DNA of 64,000 bases from an uncultured Chloroflexota bacterium (GTDB lineage Bacteria; Chloroflexota; UBA11872; VXNJ01). The stretch is from assembly GCA_913043205.1 (NCBI GenBank), contig CAJWLF010000004.1, forward strand, positions 57,853 to 121,852, in the 5' to 3' direction. Of this stretch, positions 1-10,364 are shown one piece after another. A program made the position numbers and the translations under genes. Positions within the stretch are counted from its first letter, which is position 1. The number at the start of each line of letters is the position of its first letter. The notes below the pieces were generated by a model. The model saw nothing but the letters and a program-made list of their open reading frames with translations, had not been told where the DNA came from and ran no database searches.

Positions 1-145
1 CTGGAATAATTAATGATTTGACCTGTTCAAGATCCTTTTGAGATCGAACCTCCATAGCCGGACAATTGATCTCGCTTAGGATTTGCATGTGCTCAGCAAA
101 AGACCCTTGAACTGCTAGGACGCCGACATCAAATTGGAATGACAT
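1..145 (-). CDS. pdxT: Pyridoxal 5'-phosphate synthase glutaminase subunit PdxT, N-terminal part (truncated by window edge)
   Basis: Minus-strand translation MSFQFDVGVLAVQGSFAEHMQILSEINCPAMEVRSQKDLEQVKSLIIP matches the PdxT N-terminus; directly downstream of pdxS. Confidence 0.85.
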   Translation of the reverse strand, partial: MSFQFDVGVLAVQGSFAEHMQILSEINCPAMEVRSQKDLEQVKSLIIP

Positions 146-162
146 TGCTTAATCGATCGATA

Positions 163-1110
163 TCAATGTCCACGGCTCGCCAATCTATCAGGATGCGGGA
201 TCTCGGTAGATGAGATTCCCGACATGGCAACATCAATGTTTTTAGAGACATCTGCCACCAATTTAAAATCTTTGTAGTTCATCGTAGCGTCGACAATTGC
301 ACGAGCTAAAGACAGGGCGATTGTCTGCATCTCCTCATCGTTGTCAGAGTTCTGTTTGGCAGCCTTAAAGATGCCGGAACCTACGAAATTACCCTCTGCC
401 CCTAGGTGCATCATGAGTGCTGCGTCTGCAGGTGTGGCTATGCCCCCTGCTGCGAAATTAACAACAGGAAGTCTTCCTGTACGGTGCACCTCCTTTACCA
501 AATCATATGGAGCCTGGAGTGCTTTAGATTCAGTAATCAACTCATCCTTCTCAAGACTGGCAACATGTCTGATTTGTTTCATCATTGTTCGCATATGGCG
601 TACAGCTTCTATGATGTCGCCCGTTCCAGCTTCTCCCTTGGTCCGTATCATCGCTGCGCCTTCAGCGATTCGTCTCAAGGCTTGTCCTAGATCCAGTGCT
701 CCACAAACAAAAGGGATCTTAAAGTCATTCTTATCCACATGGTTTTCAGGGTCTGCGGGTGTGAGAACCTCTGATTCATCTATGTAGTCTAATTCGAGAG
801 ATTCTATAATTCTCGCTTCAGCAAAATGCCCTATCCTGCATTTTGCCATTACAGGGATGCTTACAGAATCCCGGATTTCAACCATTTTTGACACAGGGGC
901 CATTCTTGCAACCCCCCCTTGCATTCTAATATCGGCTGGGACTCTTTCAAGAGCCATTACTGCTACCGCTCCAGCCTCTTCAGCTATGATTGCCTCATCG
1001 GCGCTGGTGACGTCCATTATGACTCCACCTTTTAGCATTTGAGCTAACCCTGATTTTGCAACCCAGGTTCCAGTGTGATGATTAGAGTTACCAGAGTGCC
1101 CGTTGCTCAT
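163..1110 (-). CDS. pdxS: Pyridoxal 5'-phosphate synthase lyase subunit PdxS
   Basis: Full-length 315 aa; motifs [36 protein letters not shown] and [17 protein letters not shown]. Confidence 0.97.
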   Translation of the reverse strand: MSNGHSGNSNHHTGTWVAKSGLAQMLKGGVIMDVTSADEAIIAEEAGAVAVMALERVPADIRMQGGVARMAPVSKMVEIRDSVSIPVMAKCRIGHFAEARIIESLELDYIDESEVLTPADPENHVDKNDFKIPFVCGALDLGQALRRIAEGAAMIRTKGEAGTGDIIEAVRHMRTMMKQIRHVASLEKDELITESKALQAPYDLVKEVHRTGRLPVVNFAAGGIATPADAALMMHLGAEGNFVGSGIFKAAKQNSDNDEEMQTIALSLARAIVDATMNYKDFKLVADVSKNIDVAMSGISSTEIPHPDRLASRGH

Positions 1111-1270
1111 GCCTTATGTGTCCTATTCTCATTTGTTGCTGTTGTTTCATTTTGGATAATCATAAATTTGCTAATTTAATTGTACTGTCGTAGTTGCTGA
1201 ATTGCCGTCCTGACTCATGAAAAGTGGCCAGCGGAATGTTGCATCGATCTTCTACAAGTATCAACCTGCT

Positions 1271-1783
1271 TTACTGAGCCCTCCCTAAATCGTCCAGATC
1301 CAGACCTTTAATGAAATCTGCAAATGGTTTTATCTCATCTTCAGTAATTGCATCTACCTCTAATTCTTCATCAAAATTATCTTCCCTGGGTTCTATGCCT
1401 GCTGCTTCCAGAACTTCTTCTGCCACAAATATGGGAGCTCCGACTCTGACAGCAAGTGCGATAGAATCACTAGGTCGAGAGTCAATTTCGAACTTGTTGT
1501 CCTGGGTTACAATGACAATTTTGGCGTAGTAGACCTGATCAATCAATTTGTACACAGTAATCTGCTCAATAGTCCCTCCCAGGGTTTCTATCGCATTTAA
1601 TAGCAAGTCATGGGTTAATGGTCTGAGCGTTTCTCTCTCTTGTAGCCTGATGGCGATAGAATCAGCCTCGGAACCACCAATCATTATTGCGAGGTAGCGA
1701 TTACGGTCGGGCTCCTTTAGGACTACCACCCGATTAGGATTGACTAAGTTTACTCTTACACTATCAACTATCATCTCAATCAT
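1271..1783 (-). CDS. Bifunctional nuclease family protein (DUF151)
   Basis: VVVLKEPDRNRYLAIMIGGSEADSIAIRLQ and IDSRPSDSIALAVRVGAPIFVAEEVL motifs. Confidence 0.88.
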   Translation of the reverse strand: MIEMIVDSVRVNLVNPNRVVVLKEPDRNRYLAIMIGGSEADSIAIRLQERETLRPLTHDLLLNAIETLGGTIEQITVYKLIDQVYYAKIVIVTQDNKFEIDSRPSDSIALAVRVGAPIFVAEEVLEAAGIEPREDNFDEELEVDAITEDEIKPFADFIKGLDLDDLGRAQ

Positions 1784-3008
1784 CTAGATCAAAAGCCGTA
1801 TGAAGCAATTTAGCCCCCTCCTCAAGCTGATCTCTGTCAATTAGGCATGTCACTCTAATCTCACTAGTAGTTATGCTTGTGATGTTAATGTCGTTTTCTC
1901 CAAGCACTGAAAACATATTCGCGGCTACGCCTGGGGCACTAGCCATGCCAACTCCAACGATACTCAATTTACCAAGCCGATCGTTTTTACTTACTCCTTG
2001 CGCTCCTACTTTATCAGCCACCTTTTGCACAATTGTAAACGCAGGTTCTAGATCATCCGAACTAACAGAAAACGACAAATCTGTTGCATCTTTGCGGCCA
2101 ACGTTTTGGACTATTACATCCACACTTACTGCGGCGTCGGCCAACGGTTGAAACAATGCCGAAGCCAAACCCGGTCGATCAGGAACATTATGAATTGTGA
2201 TTTGCCCAACGTCAGCGTCATGGACCACTGCTCGGACCTTCCTGCCTGTTTCAATGTCTATGTTATTACTTGATACTAATGAGCTACCTTCAGCTGAAGA
2301 AAAAGTCGATTTCACTATGACCTCCACGTTATGACGTTGTGCCGCTTCTACTGAGCGAGGGTGCATAACCTTTGCCCCTAGAGAAGCCATTTCAAGTGTT
2401 TCTTCGTAGGTGATTTGTTTTAGCTTTCTGGCCTTAGGAACAATACGCGGGTCTGCACTATATATCCCTTCTACATCCGTATGAATTATGCAAGCTTTAG
2501 CTTGTAGGGCGGCTGCCAATGAGACTGCCGTTGTGTCCGAAGCTCCTCTCCCTAGAGTTGTGATTTCCCCTTTTGATGACAGCCCCTGGAATCCAGCTAC
2601 TACAGGAACTACATTGTTATGAATCAAATCTATCAGTTTGCCAGGGGCAACGTATTCAATCCGCGCTTTGCCGTATCTGCCATCGGTGCTAATTCCTGCT
2701 GCTGGGCCAGTCAATGCCTCAGATGAGTACCCCATCCGGTTTAGTGCTATTGACATTAGTGCACAAGACACGACTTCTCCGGTCGAAAGGAGTAGGTCTA
2801 AATCACGTTCTCTAGGACGGCCGCCGAGTTCCTTCGCCATTTGAAGTAAAATATCTGTGGTATTTCCCATTGCCGATACAGCAACCACAGGGGAATATCC
2901 AGCATTTATTGATTCCTCTATCTTTCTTGCAGCAACAGATATTTTGTCTGTATCGGCAAGTGATGAGCCACCAAATTTCATTACTACTATGGCTGGTGTC
3001 GATTCCAT
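1776..3008 (-). CDS. lysC: Aspartate kinase
   Basis: VMKFGGSSLADTDKI, TTLGRGASDTTAVSLA, C-terminal ACT domains; ORF is open to 3047, internal Met at 3008 is the more likely start. Confidence 0.95.
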   Translation of the reverse strand: MESTPAIVVMKFGGSSLADTDKISVAARKIEESINAGYSPVVAVSAMGNTTDILLQMAKELGGRPRERDLDLLLSTGEVVSCALMSIALNRMGYSSEALTGPAAGISTDGRYGKARIEYVAPGKLIDLIHNNVVPVVAGFQGLSSKGEITTLGRGASDTTAVSLAAALQAKACIIHTDVEGIYSADPRIVPKARKLKQITYEETLEMASLGAKVMHPRSVEAAQRHNVEVIVKSTFSSAEGSSLVSSNNIDIETGRKVRAVVHDADVGQITIHNVPDRPGLASALFQPLADAAVSVDVIVQNVGRKDATDLSFSVSSDDLEPAFTIVQKVADKVGAQGVSKNDRLGKLSIVGVGMASAPGVAANMFSVLGENDINITSITTSEIRVTCLIDRDQLEEGAKLLHTAFDLDD

Positions 3009-3092
3009 GACTGTATCTTCATAACCCTTCAAATTACTAGATAACAAGATATCATCGTTTTATGGAAATGCTTGGTAGATTAGTCAATTGCG

Positions 3093-4640
3093 CTAAAGAA
3101 ATTTGTCGACATGCTTCAATATGTCACTTCGGAATTTGTCTGGATGAAACGCTTTAGATCTCTTTATTGCCTGTGTCCCGATCGTTCTTCTCAAATTGGC
3201 ATTGCGTATCAGGTCCCATGACAACTTTGTTAGTTCTCCAGTATTACTCCAAAGAAATCCGGAAACATGTGGTTCTATAATTTCGGACAGACCGCCTCCG
3301 TTGAATAGTAAGGGGCATGCGCCTGCACTCATTGCCTCGGCTGCGGCGATACCGAAATGCTCGAAGACTGAGGGGTTAGATTTTTTCTCGCCGAACCCTG
3401 TTGCATGCCAGTAAATCGACGCTTTTGCGTACGCTGAATCCAAAGATGGTTTACTCAAATTAGGTGATACATTGATAGGATAGCCGTCGGCAAGATGTAG
3501 TATGTGCTCCATGTATTCGGTGTCAGCCTTGGTTGTTCCTTGGCCCCCTATCAACTGTAGTGTCCAACCATGGAGTCCATCGTCAATTAAATGTTTAAAC
3601 TGCTTTATCATAATGTCGTGTTTCTTGTTATGGCCACCTGCGAAAAAACGTCCCACAGACAATATAAGTGGTTGTTTCTCAGTCATTCCTGTATCAATGG
3701 GAGTGACGGGCGGGTACACAGTCTTAGGATCTATGTCCCACCATTTTCTTGCCCATCTGCAACTAAATTCGGAATTGGTGAGTATAAGATCATAGCTAGA
3801 CATTGAAGAGCTATCGTTTCTAGACCGAACTCGCTCTATTTCTTCAGTGATATGGGGAAGCGATTGTGATATGACCCTGGGAAGGATAGATTGCACGTGA
3901 TTTGTTCGCATTCCGGCGACCAGGACTCCCAGCTCACGCAATTCATTGCTGTCTACAGAAGAGTCGATACTATTACAAGAGAGTGTTAGGCGTGCGCAAT
4001 GGGTCTTGTGAGGGATTTTGATTGGACCAAAAGGAACAAAGTTTCCGTTGGTTGGTTCGATTATCGTACTACCCAATTTCTTGTCCCCGATACTTAGTGT
4101 GACTTCTTTGGCTTCAGCTCCTGTTGGTAGTCCTAACATCAACGTGATGTAATCACCTTTTTGTTTATGGATTGCGATGTGTGCATCCGTGCCACTTGCC
4201 CGGAACCAGCCCCTTCCCAGTCTTTCTGGACCGTAGAACCCTTCTGCATATGTTGGAGCACCTCCCATCCTTTCTACGTACGCCAATAGAGAATCGGCAA
4301 GATGCCACAACTTACTGGATGGCTTCGGAGGGAAAAACAACAATCTAATACCTCTATGGGATGGATTGTGCAACCTGCTTTCATGGGTGGCATTCACAAA
4401 TAAATCATAGGTCCTGAAGAAATCGTATAATTTGTTGTCGGGCCATAGAGGGATAACTTTTATTTGCAAACGATCTGAAGCATCGTCATTCCCTGGTTCT
4501 ACCTGAGGGAGGGATGCTGGTCTGTGCACTATGATGTCTACTTCGTCATAGATTTCCGCTAATGCGGTAGCTACTGCGATAGCATGGTATTCTCCTCCGC
4601 CCATGGTATGGAACCATGCGTCGTATACTGCTGCACGCAT
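3093..4640 (-). CDS. Glycosyltransferase (GT4-like) with an inserted beta-rich domain
   Basis: N-terminal YDAWFHTMGGGEYHAIAVA and C-terminal EHFGIAAAEAMSAGACPLLFNGGGLSEII typical of GT4; extra ~110 aa between the halves. Confidence 0.8.
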   Translation of the reverse strand: MRAAVYDAWFHTMGGGEYHAIAVATALAEIYDEVDIIVHRPASLPQVEPGNDDASDRLQIKVIPLWPDNKLYDFFRTYDLFVNATHESRLHNPSHRGIRLLFFPPKPSSKLWHLADSLLAYVERMGGAPTYAEGFYGPERLGRGWFRASGTDAHIAIHKQKGDYITLMLGLPTGAEAKEVTLSIGDKKLGSTIIEPTNGNFVPFGPIKIPHKTHCARLTLSCNSIDSSVDSNELRELGVLVAGMRTNHVQSILPRVISQSLPHITEEIERVRSRNDSSSMSSYDLILTNSEFSCRWARKWWDIDPKTVYPPVTPIDTGMTEKQPLILSVGRFFAGGHNKKHDIMIKQFKHLIDDGLHGWTLQLIGGQGTTKADTEYMEHILHLADGYPINVSPNLSKPSLDSAYAKASIYWHATGFGEKKSNPSVFEHFGIAAAEAMSAGACPLLFNGGGLSEIIEPHVSGFLWSNTGELTKLSWDLIRNANLRRTIGTQAIKRSKAFHPDKFRSDILKHVDKFL

Positions 4641-4722
4641 CAGTAGTTCTCAAGCACTATGTCGGGCTTAAGTCTGGTGCTATATTGTTGTTTAGTTAAT
4701 CGCATAAAAGGACCATACCGGA

Positions 4723-5481
4723 CTAAATTTTCGGTTCATAGCGGCCCAGCCATGAGTTTATTCTTATCGCAAGTACTGATTTAGCCATCCGAATGGGATC
4801 TCGAATCGAATCTACTTTGCTTCCTTCGACGTTATTCCATTCGACGGATAGCTCTCTGATCGCGAAATTTAGTTTCTTGGCGATGAATAGAATTTCAACG
4901 TCAAAAGCGGTCACACTTGGGCCTGAAGGGGCAGGGTTGTGGCCTGAATGCACATGCATGTATTTGGATATCTGAGTGGAGGCTTTCTTCGTAAAACCTT
5001 TGAATCCACACTGAGTGTCACTAATCCCTCGTATTGCTACTAAGGAAACAAATAAGTTAAATAATCGACCGCGGACGTGACGAAATCGTGATTCGTTATT
5101 CCGTATCGAGTCGGTTCCTTCGCGGGTTCCGAGCACCACTTCAGCTCCTTCAGACAAAGCCTTTAGCAGCCTTGGGACCTCACCTAATGGTACGGCTAAG
5201 TCAGCATCCATAAAGATTATGTAGTCGCCTTTGGCCCTATTTAGGCCAGTAAGTACGGCTACGGCTTTCCCAGAATGATGAATAGTAATCAGACAACATC
5301 GTGCTCTGTTTGAAGTCCAGTTGGCTAACAGGTTCCGTGTGTTGTCAGTGCTGCCATCATCGACCAGTATCACGTCTGCTAGTGGGGTTTGCTCTAAGTA
5401 GATGGCCAGAGCAGATAATGTTGAATCAAGACGTTGTTCTTCATTATAGGCCGGTATTACGATGGTGTGCCTAGGACTCAT
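4723..5481 (-). CDS. Glycosyltransferase family 2, dolichyl-phosphate-mannose/glucose synthase-like
   Basis: IVIPAYNEEQRLDSTL, ILVDDGSTDNT, FMDADLAVPLGEVPRLL, DTQCGFKGF. Confidence 0.88.
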   Translation of the reverse strand: MSPRHTIVIPAYNEEQRLDSTLSALAIYLEQTPLADVILVDDGSTDNTRNLLANWTSNRARCCLITIHHSGKAVAVLTGLNRAKGDYIIFMDADLAVPLGEVPRLLKALSEGAEVVLGTREGTDSIRNNESRFRHVRGRLFNLFVSLVAIRGISDTQCGFKGFTKKASTQISKYMHVHSGHNPAPSGPSVTAFDVEILFIAKKLNFAIRELSVEWNNVEGSKVDSIRDPIRMAKSVLAIRINSWLGRYEPKI

Positions 5482-5593
5482 TTTCTGCGTTGAGCCTTGC
5501 GCTTCAAGCGTTTCGTTTGCGGTCGTGATGGTTTGACATATTGATCAGTAGTAACCGATGTTTGAGAGAGGAATGATATTTGCCATCGGACAC

Positions 5594-7009
5594 CTATAAA
5601 TCCAGGTTTGGACTTCGTTTGCCCCATAATTGTCGGTTCTCTGCCAAATGTGATTTGGCTTCCTCAATTTGCAATGTGACGTTTACTTGAGCAGTACCAG
5701 AGTAAGAACGTCTTGAATCTATAGAGGACTTAGTGTCCAATCGGATAGTTTCATAATTAACCCCTGGGGCAAAGCTTGCAAGTGTGTCAGCACTTAAGGA
5801 ATCCAGAGATTCATTTTTCGATTCGAGGTGATGCACTATTTCCCCAACTGTTTCGTGGGCTTTACGAAATGTCATCCCGGTTTGCACTAAGGCGTCTGCT
5901 AGGTCAGTTGCGGTCGAAAACCCTGATTCTGCTACTTTGCGGGCTTGCTCATGATTGATTGTCAGGGTAGATAACATCCCTGAGAAAGTTTTAATTGCAG
6001 GCAATAGAGTATCTTCAGTGCGAAACACAGCTTCTTTATCCTCCTGTAGATCTAGATTGTAAGCTAGTGGTAGTCCTTTTAGGACAGATAGAAAGCCACT
6101 CATTATTCCGATCATCGTTCCAGTCTTTGCTCGGGTTAATTCCGCTACGTCAGGGTTTTTCTTCTGAGGCATTATGCTGCTTCCTGTGGCATAGGAATCG
6201 TGTATTGATACAAGACTGTAAGGCTGGGAATTCCAGATAATTATTTCCTCAGCGAATTTGGATAAATGGATTGATGTCATGGTGGCAGCAAATAAGAATT
6301 GTGTGACGAAGTCGCGGTCTGAGACAGCATCCAAGCTATTACGCGATACTTGTGAAAATCCCAATAGTTTAGCTGAAATCTCGCTATCGATTGGGTAAGG
6401 AACACCAGCCAGTGCACCAGATCCCAAAGGCGATACATCAGCAGTGAGATAGGCATGGTTTGCCAACTGTAGATCACGCTTCAGCATTTGTTCATAAGCT
6501 AATAATAGATGAGGTAATAGGATTGGCTGAGCCACTTGTAGATGAGTCATGCCAGGAAATACTGTTTGGACTTCTCTGTCTGCCACGGTTAATAGCACGG
6601 TTCGCATTTGATTTATTTCGCTTGCTAGCCTTGCGATGCCTCCCTTTACGTACAATCGGAAGTCTGTGGCAACCTGATCGTTTCGGCTTCGGGCAGTGTG
6701 TAACTTGCCTGCTACTGGTCCAACTAGTTTGTGGAGTTTGTCCTCGATGAACGCATATATGTCTTCATGTGAATAATCATTAGGAAAACCATCGGAATCC
6801 AATTCTGATCTAATTTTCCTCAAGCCTGCCATAAGGCTTTCGCTCTCATCCCCTGTAATTATGTTGGTATGGCCAAGCATAGAAGCATGTGCGATGCTCC
6901 CTGCAATACTCTCCCGGTAGAACCTTTGATCCAATCTAAAAGAAGATGTGAATGCTCTTGCCTCAGTTCCGGGATTATCACTTGAAAACCTACCGCCCCA
7001 CGTGGTCAT
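5594..7009 (-). CDS. argH: Argininosuccinate lyase
   Basis: WGGRFSSDNPGTEARAFTSSF, GSSIMPQKKNPDVAEL signature. Confidence 0.96.
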   Translation of the reverse strand: MTTWGGRFSSDNPGTEARAFTSSFRLDQRFYRESIAGSIAHASMLGHTNIITGDESESLMAGLRKIRSELDSDGFPNDYSHEDIYAFIEDKLHKLVGPVAGKLHTARSRNDQVATDFRLYVKGGIARLASEINQMRTVLLTVADREVQTVFPGMTHLQVAQPILLPHLLLAYEQMLKRDLQLANHAYLTADVSPLGSGALAGVPYPIDSEISAKLLGFSQVSRNSLDAVSDRDFVTQFLFAATMTSIHLSKFAEEIIIWNSQPYSLVSIHDSYATGSSIMPQKKNPDVAELTRAKTGTMIGIMSGFLSVLKGLPLAYNLDLQEDKEAVFRTEDTLLPAIKTFSGMLSTLTINHEQARKVAESGFSTATDLADALVQTGMTFRKAHETVGEIVHHLESKNESLDSLSADTLASFAPGVNYETIRLDTKSSIDSRRSYSGTAQVNVTLQIEEAKSHLAENRQLWGKRSPNLDL

Positions 7010-8250
7010 TGGACACTATCACCTTTGCCTGGGCGGCTTATTCTTGGCAATTCGCGACCAGCCGCTATTTGGGTTCTAGCTTGAGTTTGTTGGCTTAGTC
7101 CATGGAGCTTTATGAATCCGAGCGCTGCGTTATGATCAAACGTATCGTCAGCTCCATACGTTGCCAGTTCAGTCTGGTAGAGAGATTCGGGGGATTTTCT
7201 CCCTACTGCGGTACAAGTTCCTTTCCATAGCTTGATTCGTACCGTCCCTGTTACATTTTTTTGATTTATTTCCAAATACGCAGCTAATTCGCGGTGCAAT
7301 CCTGAAAACCAGAGTCCATCGTAAACCATGCGTGCGTACTCGGCAGAAACCAATTTTTTGAATCGCATTTGCTCCCTTGTCAGAGTGATGGTTTCAAGTG
7401 CGTAATGGGCTGTGTGTAGTATTTCCGCTGCTGGCATTTCGTAAATTTCTCTGGATTTAATTCCGATCAATCGGTTTTCTACATGATCGGATCTACCAAT
7501 ACCGTGTCGGCAGCCAGCTTCGTGGAGCTGCTGAATTAGGGGTACTCCATCAAGTAATTGACTGTCTATACTGATTGGGATTCCTTGTTCGAACTCGACC
7601 TCGATATACTCGGGATCTTTTGGAGCTGTTGCTGGGTTTGAAGTCCACTCATAGACGTCCTCAGGTGGCTCAACCCAAGCGTCTTCTAGTACCCCTGCTT
7701 CGACGCTTCGCCCCCAGAGATTCGCATCAGTGCTGTAGGGTCTTTCCGGCGTAATAGGGATCGCAATGTCGTGCTTTTTGGCATAATCGATTTCCTGATC
7801 ACGATTCATATTCCATTCTCGCATTGGTGCGATAATTCGAAGAGACGGCTCCAAAGTGTTTATCGACACATCAAAGCGCACCTGATCATTTCCTTTGCCA
7901 GTTGAGCCGTGTGCGACGGCTTTCGCTCCTGTCTCACGTGCCAAATCAACCAGCAACCAGGATATAAGAGGTCGTCCGAGCGCTGTGGCAAGATAGTAAG
8001 CATCTTCATATTTCGCACTTGCCTGAAGAGAAGGCCACACAAAATGGTCAACAAACATTTGCTTAGCGTCTACAGTCCTCGCATCTACTGCTCCCACAGC
8101 GAGAGCTCGTCTTTTAGTAGCTTCCATGTCACCGGCTTGGCCAAGATCTGCAGTTAGAGTTATTACATCCATTGAATAATTATCAGATATCCATCTGACG
8201 GCTACGGAAGTGTCTAAACCTCCGGAATAGGCAAGGACTACTTTTTCCAT
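7006..8250 (-). CDS. argG: Argininosuccinate synthase
   Basis: VVLAYSGGLDTSVAVRWI, AHGSTGKGNDQVRFD; 4-nt overlap with argH. Confidence 0.97.
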   Translation of the reverse strand: MEKVVLAYSGGLDTSVAVRWISDNYSMDVITLTADLGQAGDMEATKRRALAVGAVDARTVDAKQMFVDHFVWPSLQASAKYEDAYYLATALGRPLISWLLVDLARETGAKAVAHGSTGKGNDQVRFDVSINTLEPSLRIIAPMREWNMNRDQEIDYAKKHDIAIPITPERPYSTDANLWGRSVEAGVLEDAWVEPPEDVYEWTSNPATAPKDPEYIEVEFEQGIPISIDSQLLDGVPLIQQLHEAGCRHGIGRSDHVENRLIGIKSREIYEMPAAEILHTAHYALETITLTREQMRFKKLVSAEYARMVYDGLWFSGLHRELAAYLEINQKNVTGTVRIKLWKGTCTAVGRKSPESLYQTELATYGADDTFDHNAALGFIKLHGLSQQTQARTQIAAGRELPRISRPGKGDSVQ

Positions 8251-8293
8251 TTAAATACTTCCAGTGATAATGGTTGGAAAGGTGTTATGTGTC

Positions 8294-9505
8294 TTAATGT
8301 AGGGCTGAGCTGACAATTCCAATTGCTGCTTCTATCTCTGATGCTTCTACCGTCAATGGAGGAACCATGCGGATAGTAGAAGCTGATACTTTTACCAATA
8401 TAAGTCCGTCATCTCGGCACGAGTTGACCACTTTGTCGGCCAGATCTGGCGATGACAGCTCAAATCCTACCAGTAGGCCTAACCCACGGACATCTACAAT
8501 CTGCCCGGTTTGTTTAAGCTTCTCTAATCCATCGATGAGGAGATCAGATTTTTTTGAAACACTTTGAAGAAACCCAGGTTGCAATATAGTTTCAACCACT
8601 ACTTTGGCTGCAGCACAGGCTAATGGGTTTCCTCCGAATGTGTTTCCATGATCTCCGGGTTGCAACGTCGAGGCGTGTTCTTTGAATAGAGTTGCCCCTA
8701 TAGGAACTCCTCCCCCTAATCCTTTGGCCAGCGCAATAATGTCTGGTTGGACGCCGAAATGCTGATAGCCTAGAAAATGCCCTAATCTACCTATGCCTGT
8801 TTGCACCTCATCGAAAATCAACAGTAGATTATTTTGGTCGCACAATTTGCGTAACTGTTGCAGATAGTCCAGCGTTGCCGGATAAATTCCTCCTTCAGCT
8901 TGAACTGGTTCGATCATGATTGCGCAAGTTTTGGAACTTATTGCATCAGACATAGCGTCTATGTCGTTAAATGATACTTGTCTAAACCCTTCGGGCATTG
9001 GGCGAAAAGGGTCTTGATATGCGGGAGTGCCTGTCGCTGCTGTCATTGCTAGAGTGCGGCCGTGAAACGATCTGTCTGTAGTGATTACTTCGAAAGCATC
9101 ATCTAGGGATGTCTTTCCATGCTTGCGTGCAGCTTTTACTGCAGTTTCTGTGGATTCGCCTCCACTGTTTGTGAAGAATATCCTGTCCATGTCAGAGTTG
9201 TCGATTAGCTGTTGAGCTACCTCAAGCTGAGGGGTAGTGTAGTAGAGACTGGATGTCTGAACTAGAGTTCGCGCTTGTGTTGCTATAGCGTCTGCAATCT
9301 GAGGGTTGGAATGACCGAGTGCATTCACGGCAATTCCGGCGACAAAGTCCAAGTATTCTCGACCAGTGTCGTCCCAGACTTTCGTTCCCTCACCTTTGAC
9401 TATTGTAATTGGTGCGCGACCAAAACACTGGACGTAATATTGTTTTTCTATAGCCTGCCAGTCAATAGAGTGCTGAACCATGCCTCGGTTTCCCCCTTGC
9501 CACAA
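8294..9505 (-). CDS. argD: Acetylornithine aminotransferase
   Basis: Class-III aminotransferase: LDFVAGIAVNALGHSNP, FDEVQTGIGRLGHFLGYQHFGVQPDIIALAKGLGGGVPIGA; within the arg cluster. Confidence 0.92.
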   Translation of the reverse strand: MWQGGNRGMVQHSIDWQAIEKQYYVQCFGRAPITIVKGEGTKVWDDTGREYLDFVAGIAVNALGHSNPQIADAIATQARTLVQTSSLYYTTPQLEVAQQLIDNSDMDRIFFTNSGGESTETAVKAARKHGKTSLDDAFEVITTDRSFHGRTLAMTAATGTPAYQDPFRPMPEGFRQVSFNDIDAMSDAISSKTCAIMIEPVQAEGGIYPATLDYLQQLRKLCDQNNLLLIFDEVQTGIGRLGHFLGYQHFGVQPDIIALAKGLGGGVPIGATLFKEHASTLQPGDHGNTFGGNPLACAAAKVVVETILQPGFLQSVSKKSDLLIDGLEKLKQTGQIVDVRGLGLLVGFELSSPDLADKVVNSCRDDGLILVKVSASTIRMVPPLTVEASEIEAAIGIVSSALH

Positions 9506-9548
9506 TAGGTGTTGATTCTAATGGCGGTAATATAATCAGTTACGTAGC

Positions 9549-10364
9549 TTACTCTCTTATGAAGGTTGTACCTGCATCACCTTTCGATAATTGTCTATGA
9601 ATTGCGCCTCTTTTGCTACCGTTGATTATGTGCACTTTGTCTACTTTGTCCAGCCGGCGGAGGGCAGAGTCGATTTTGGGAATCATCCCTTCGGTAATCA
9701 CACCGTTGCCCTTGAGCTGATCGGCAAGCTTTCTGGTCACTACGGGTACAGTATTCCCTGATTCATCCAGTACTCCGTCTACATCGGTCACAAAAATCAG
9801 GTGATTGGCAGATATTGATTCGGCTATTTCTCCAGCTACTGTGTCGGCGTTGAGGTTGTACATCTGACCTGCAAAGTCGTTAGCCACTGGTGCGACTATC
9901 GGGACAATATTGTGCTGCCATGCGGTGTATAACAAAGACGAATCGATCTTTGATATTCTTCCGACGAAACCTAGATTACCAAATGCTGTTTCTGGAACTA
10001 CTTTGATAAGACCGGCGTCAGATCCGCAAATCCCTAAACTGCTTATGCCATGTTTGCTCATGGCGATAACTAGAGCTTTATTTAATTTTCCAGCTAGTAC
10101 CATTATGGCCAAATCTAGTACTTCTTGTGTTGTTACTCTCAATCCATCAACGAATTTCGGTTTGATTCCCGATTTCAATAAGGCATCGGATAAATCTCGT
10201 CCCCCTCCATGTACAACAACCACATTTGCCCCAGTTTGAATAATCGGTGACAGATCTTCGGCCAGGTTTTCCCAGTGTACACTCGAAGAACCGCCGGCTT
10301 TTACCACTATAGTTTGACTAGTGTTAGGGTTTGATAGATTCTGTGGATTTGTCGGAGAATCCAT
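9549..10364 (-). CDS. argB: Acetylglutamate kinase
   Basis: VVVVHGGGRDLSDALLKSGI, LIFVTDVDGVLD, GMIPKIDSALRRL. Confidence 0.94.
   Translation of the reverse strand: MDSPTNPQNLSNPNTSQTIVVKAGGSSSVHWENLAEDLSPIIQTGANVVVVHGGGRDLSDALLKSGIKPKFVDGLRVTTQEVLDLAIMVLAGKLNKALVIAMSKHGISSLGICGSDAGLIKVVPETAFGNLGFVGRISKIDSSLLYTAWQHNIVPIVAPVANDFAGQMYNLNADTVAGEIAESISANHLIFVTDVDGVLDESGNTVPVVTRKLADQLKGNGVITEGMIPKIDSALRRLDKVDKVHIINGSKRGAIHRQLSKGDAGTTFIRE

Noticed and set aside
341-1042. Plus-strand ORFs antisense to pdxS
   Set aside because: Shadow frames of a strongly conserved gene.
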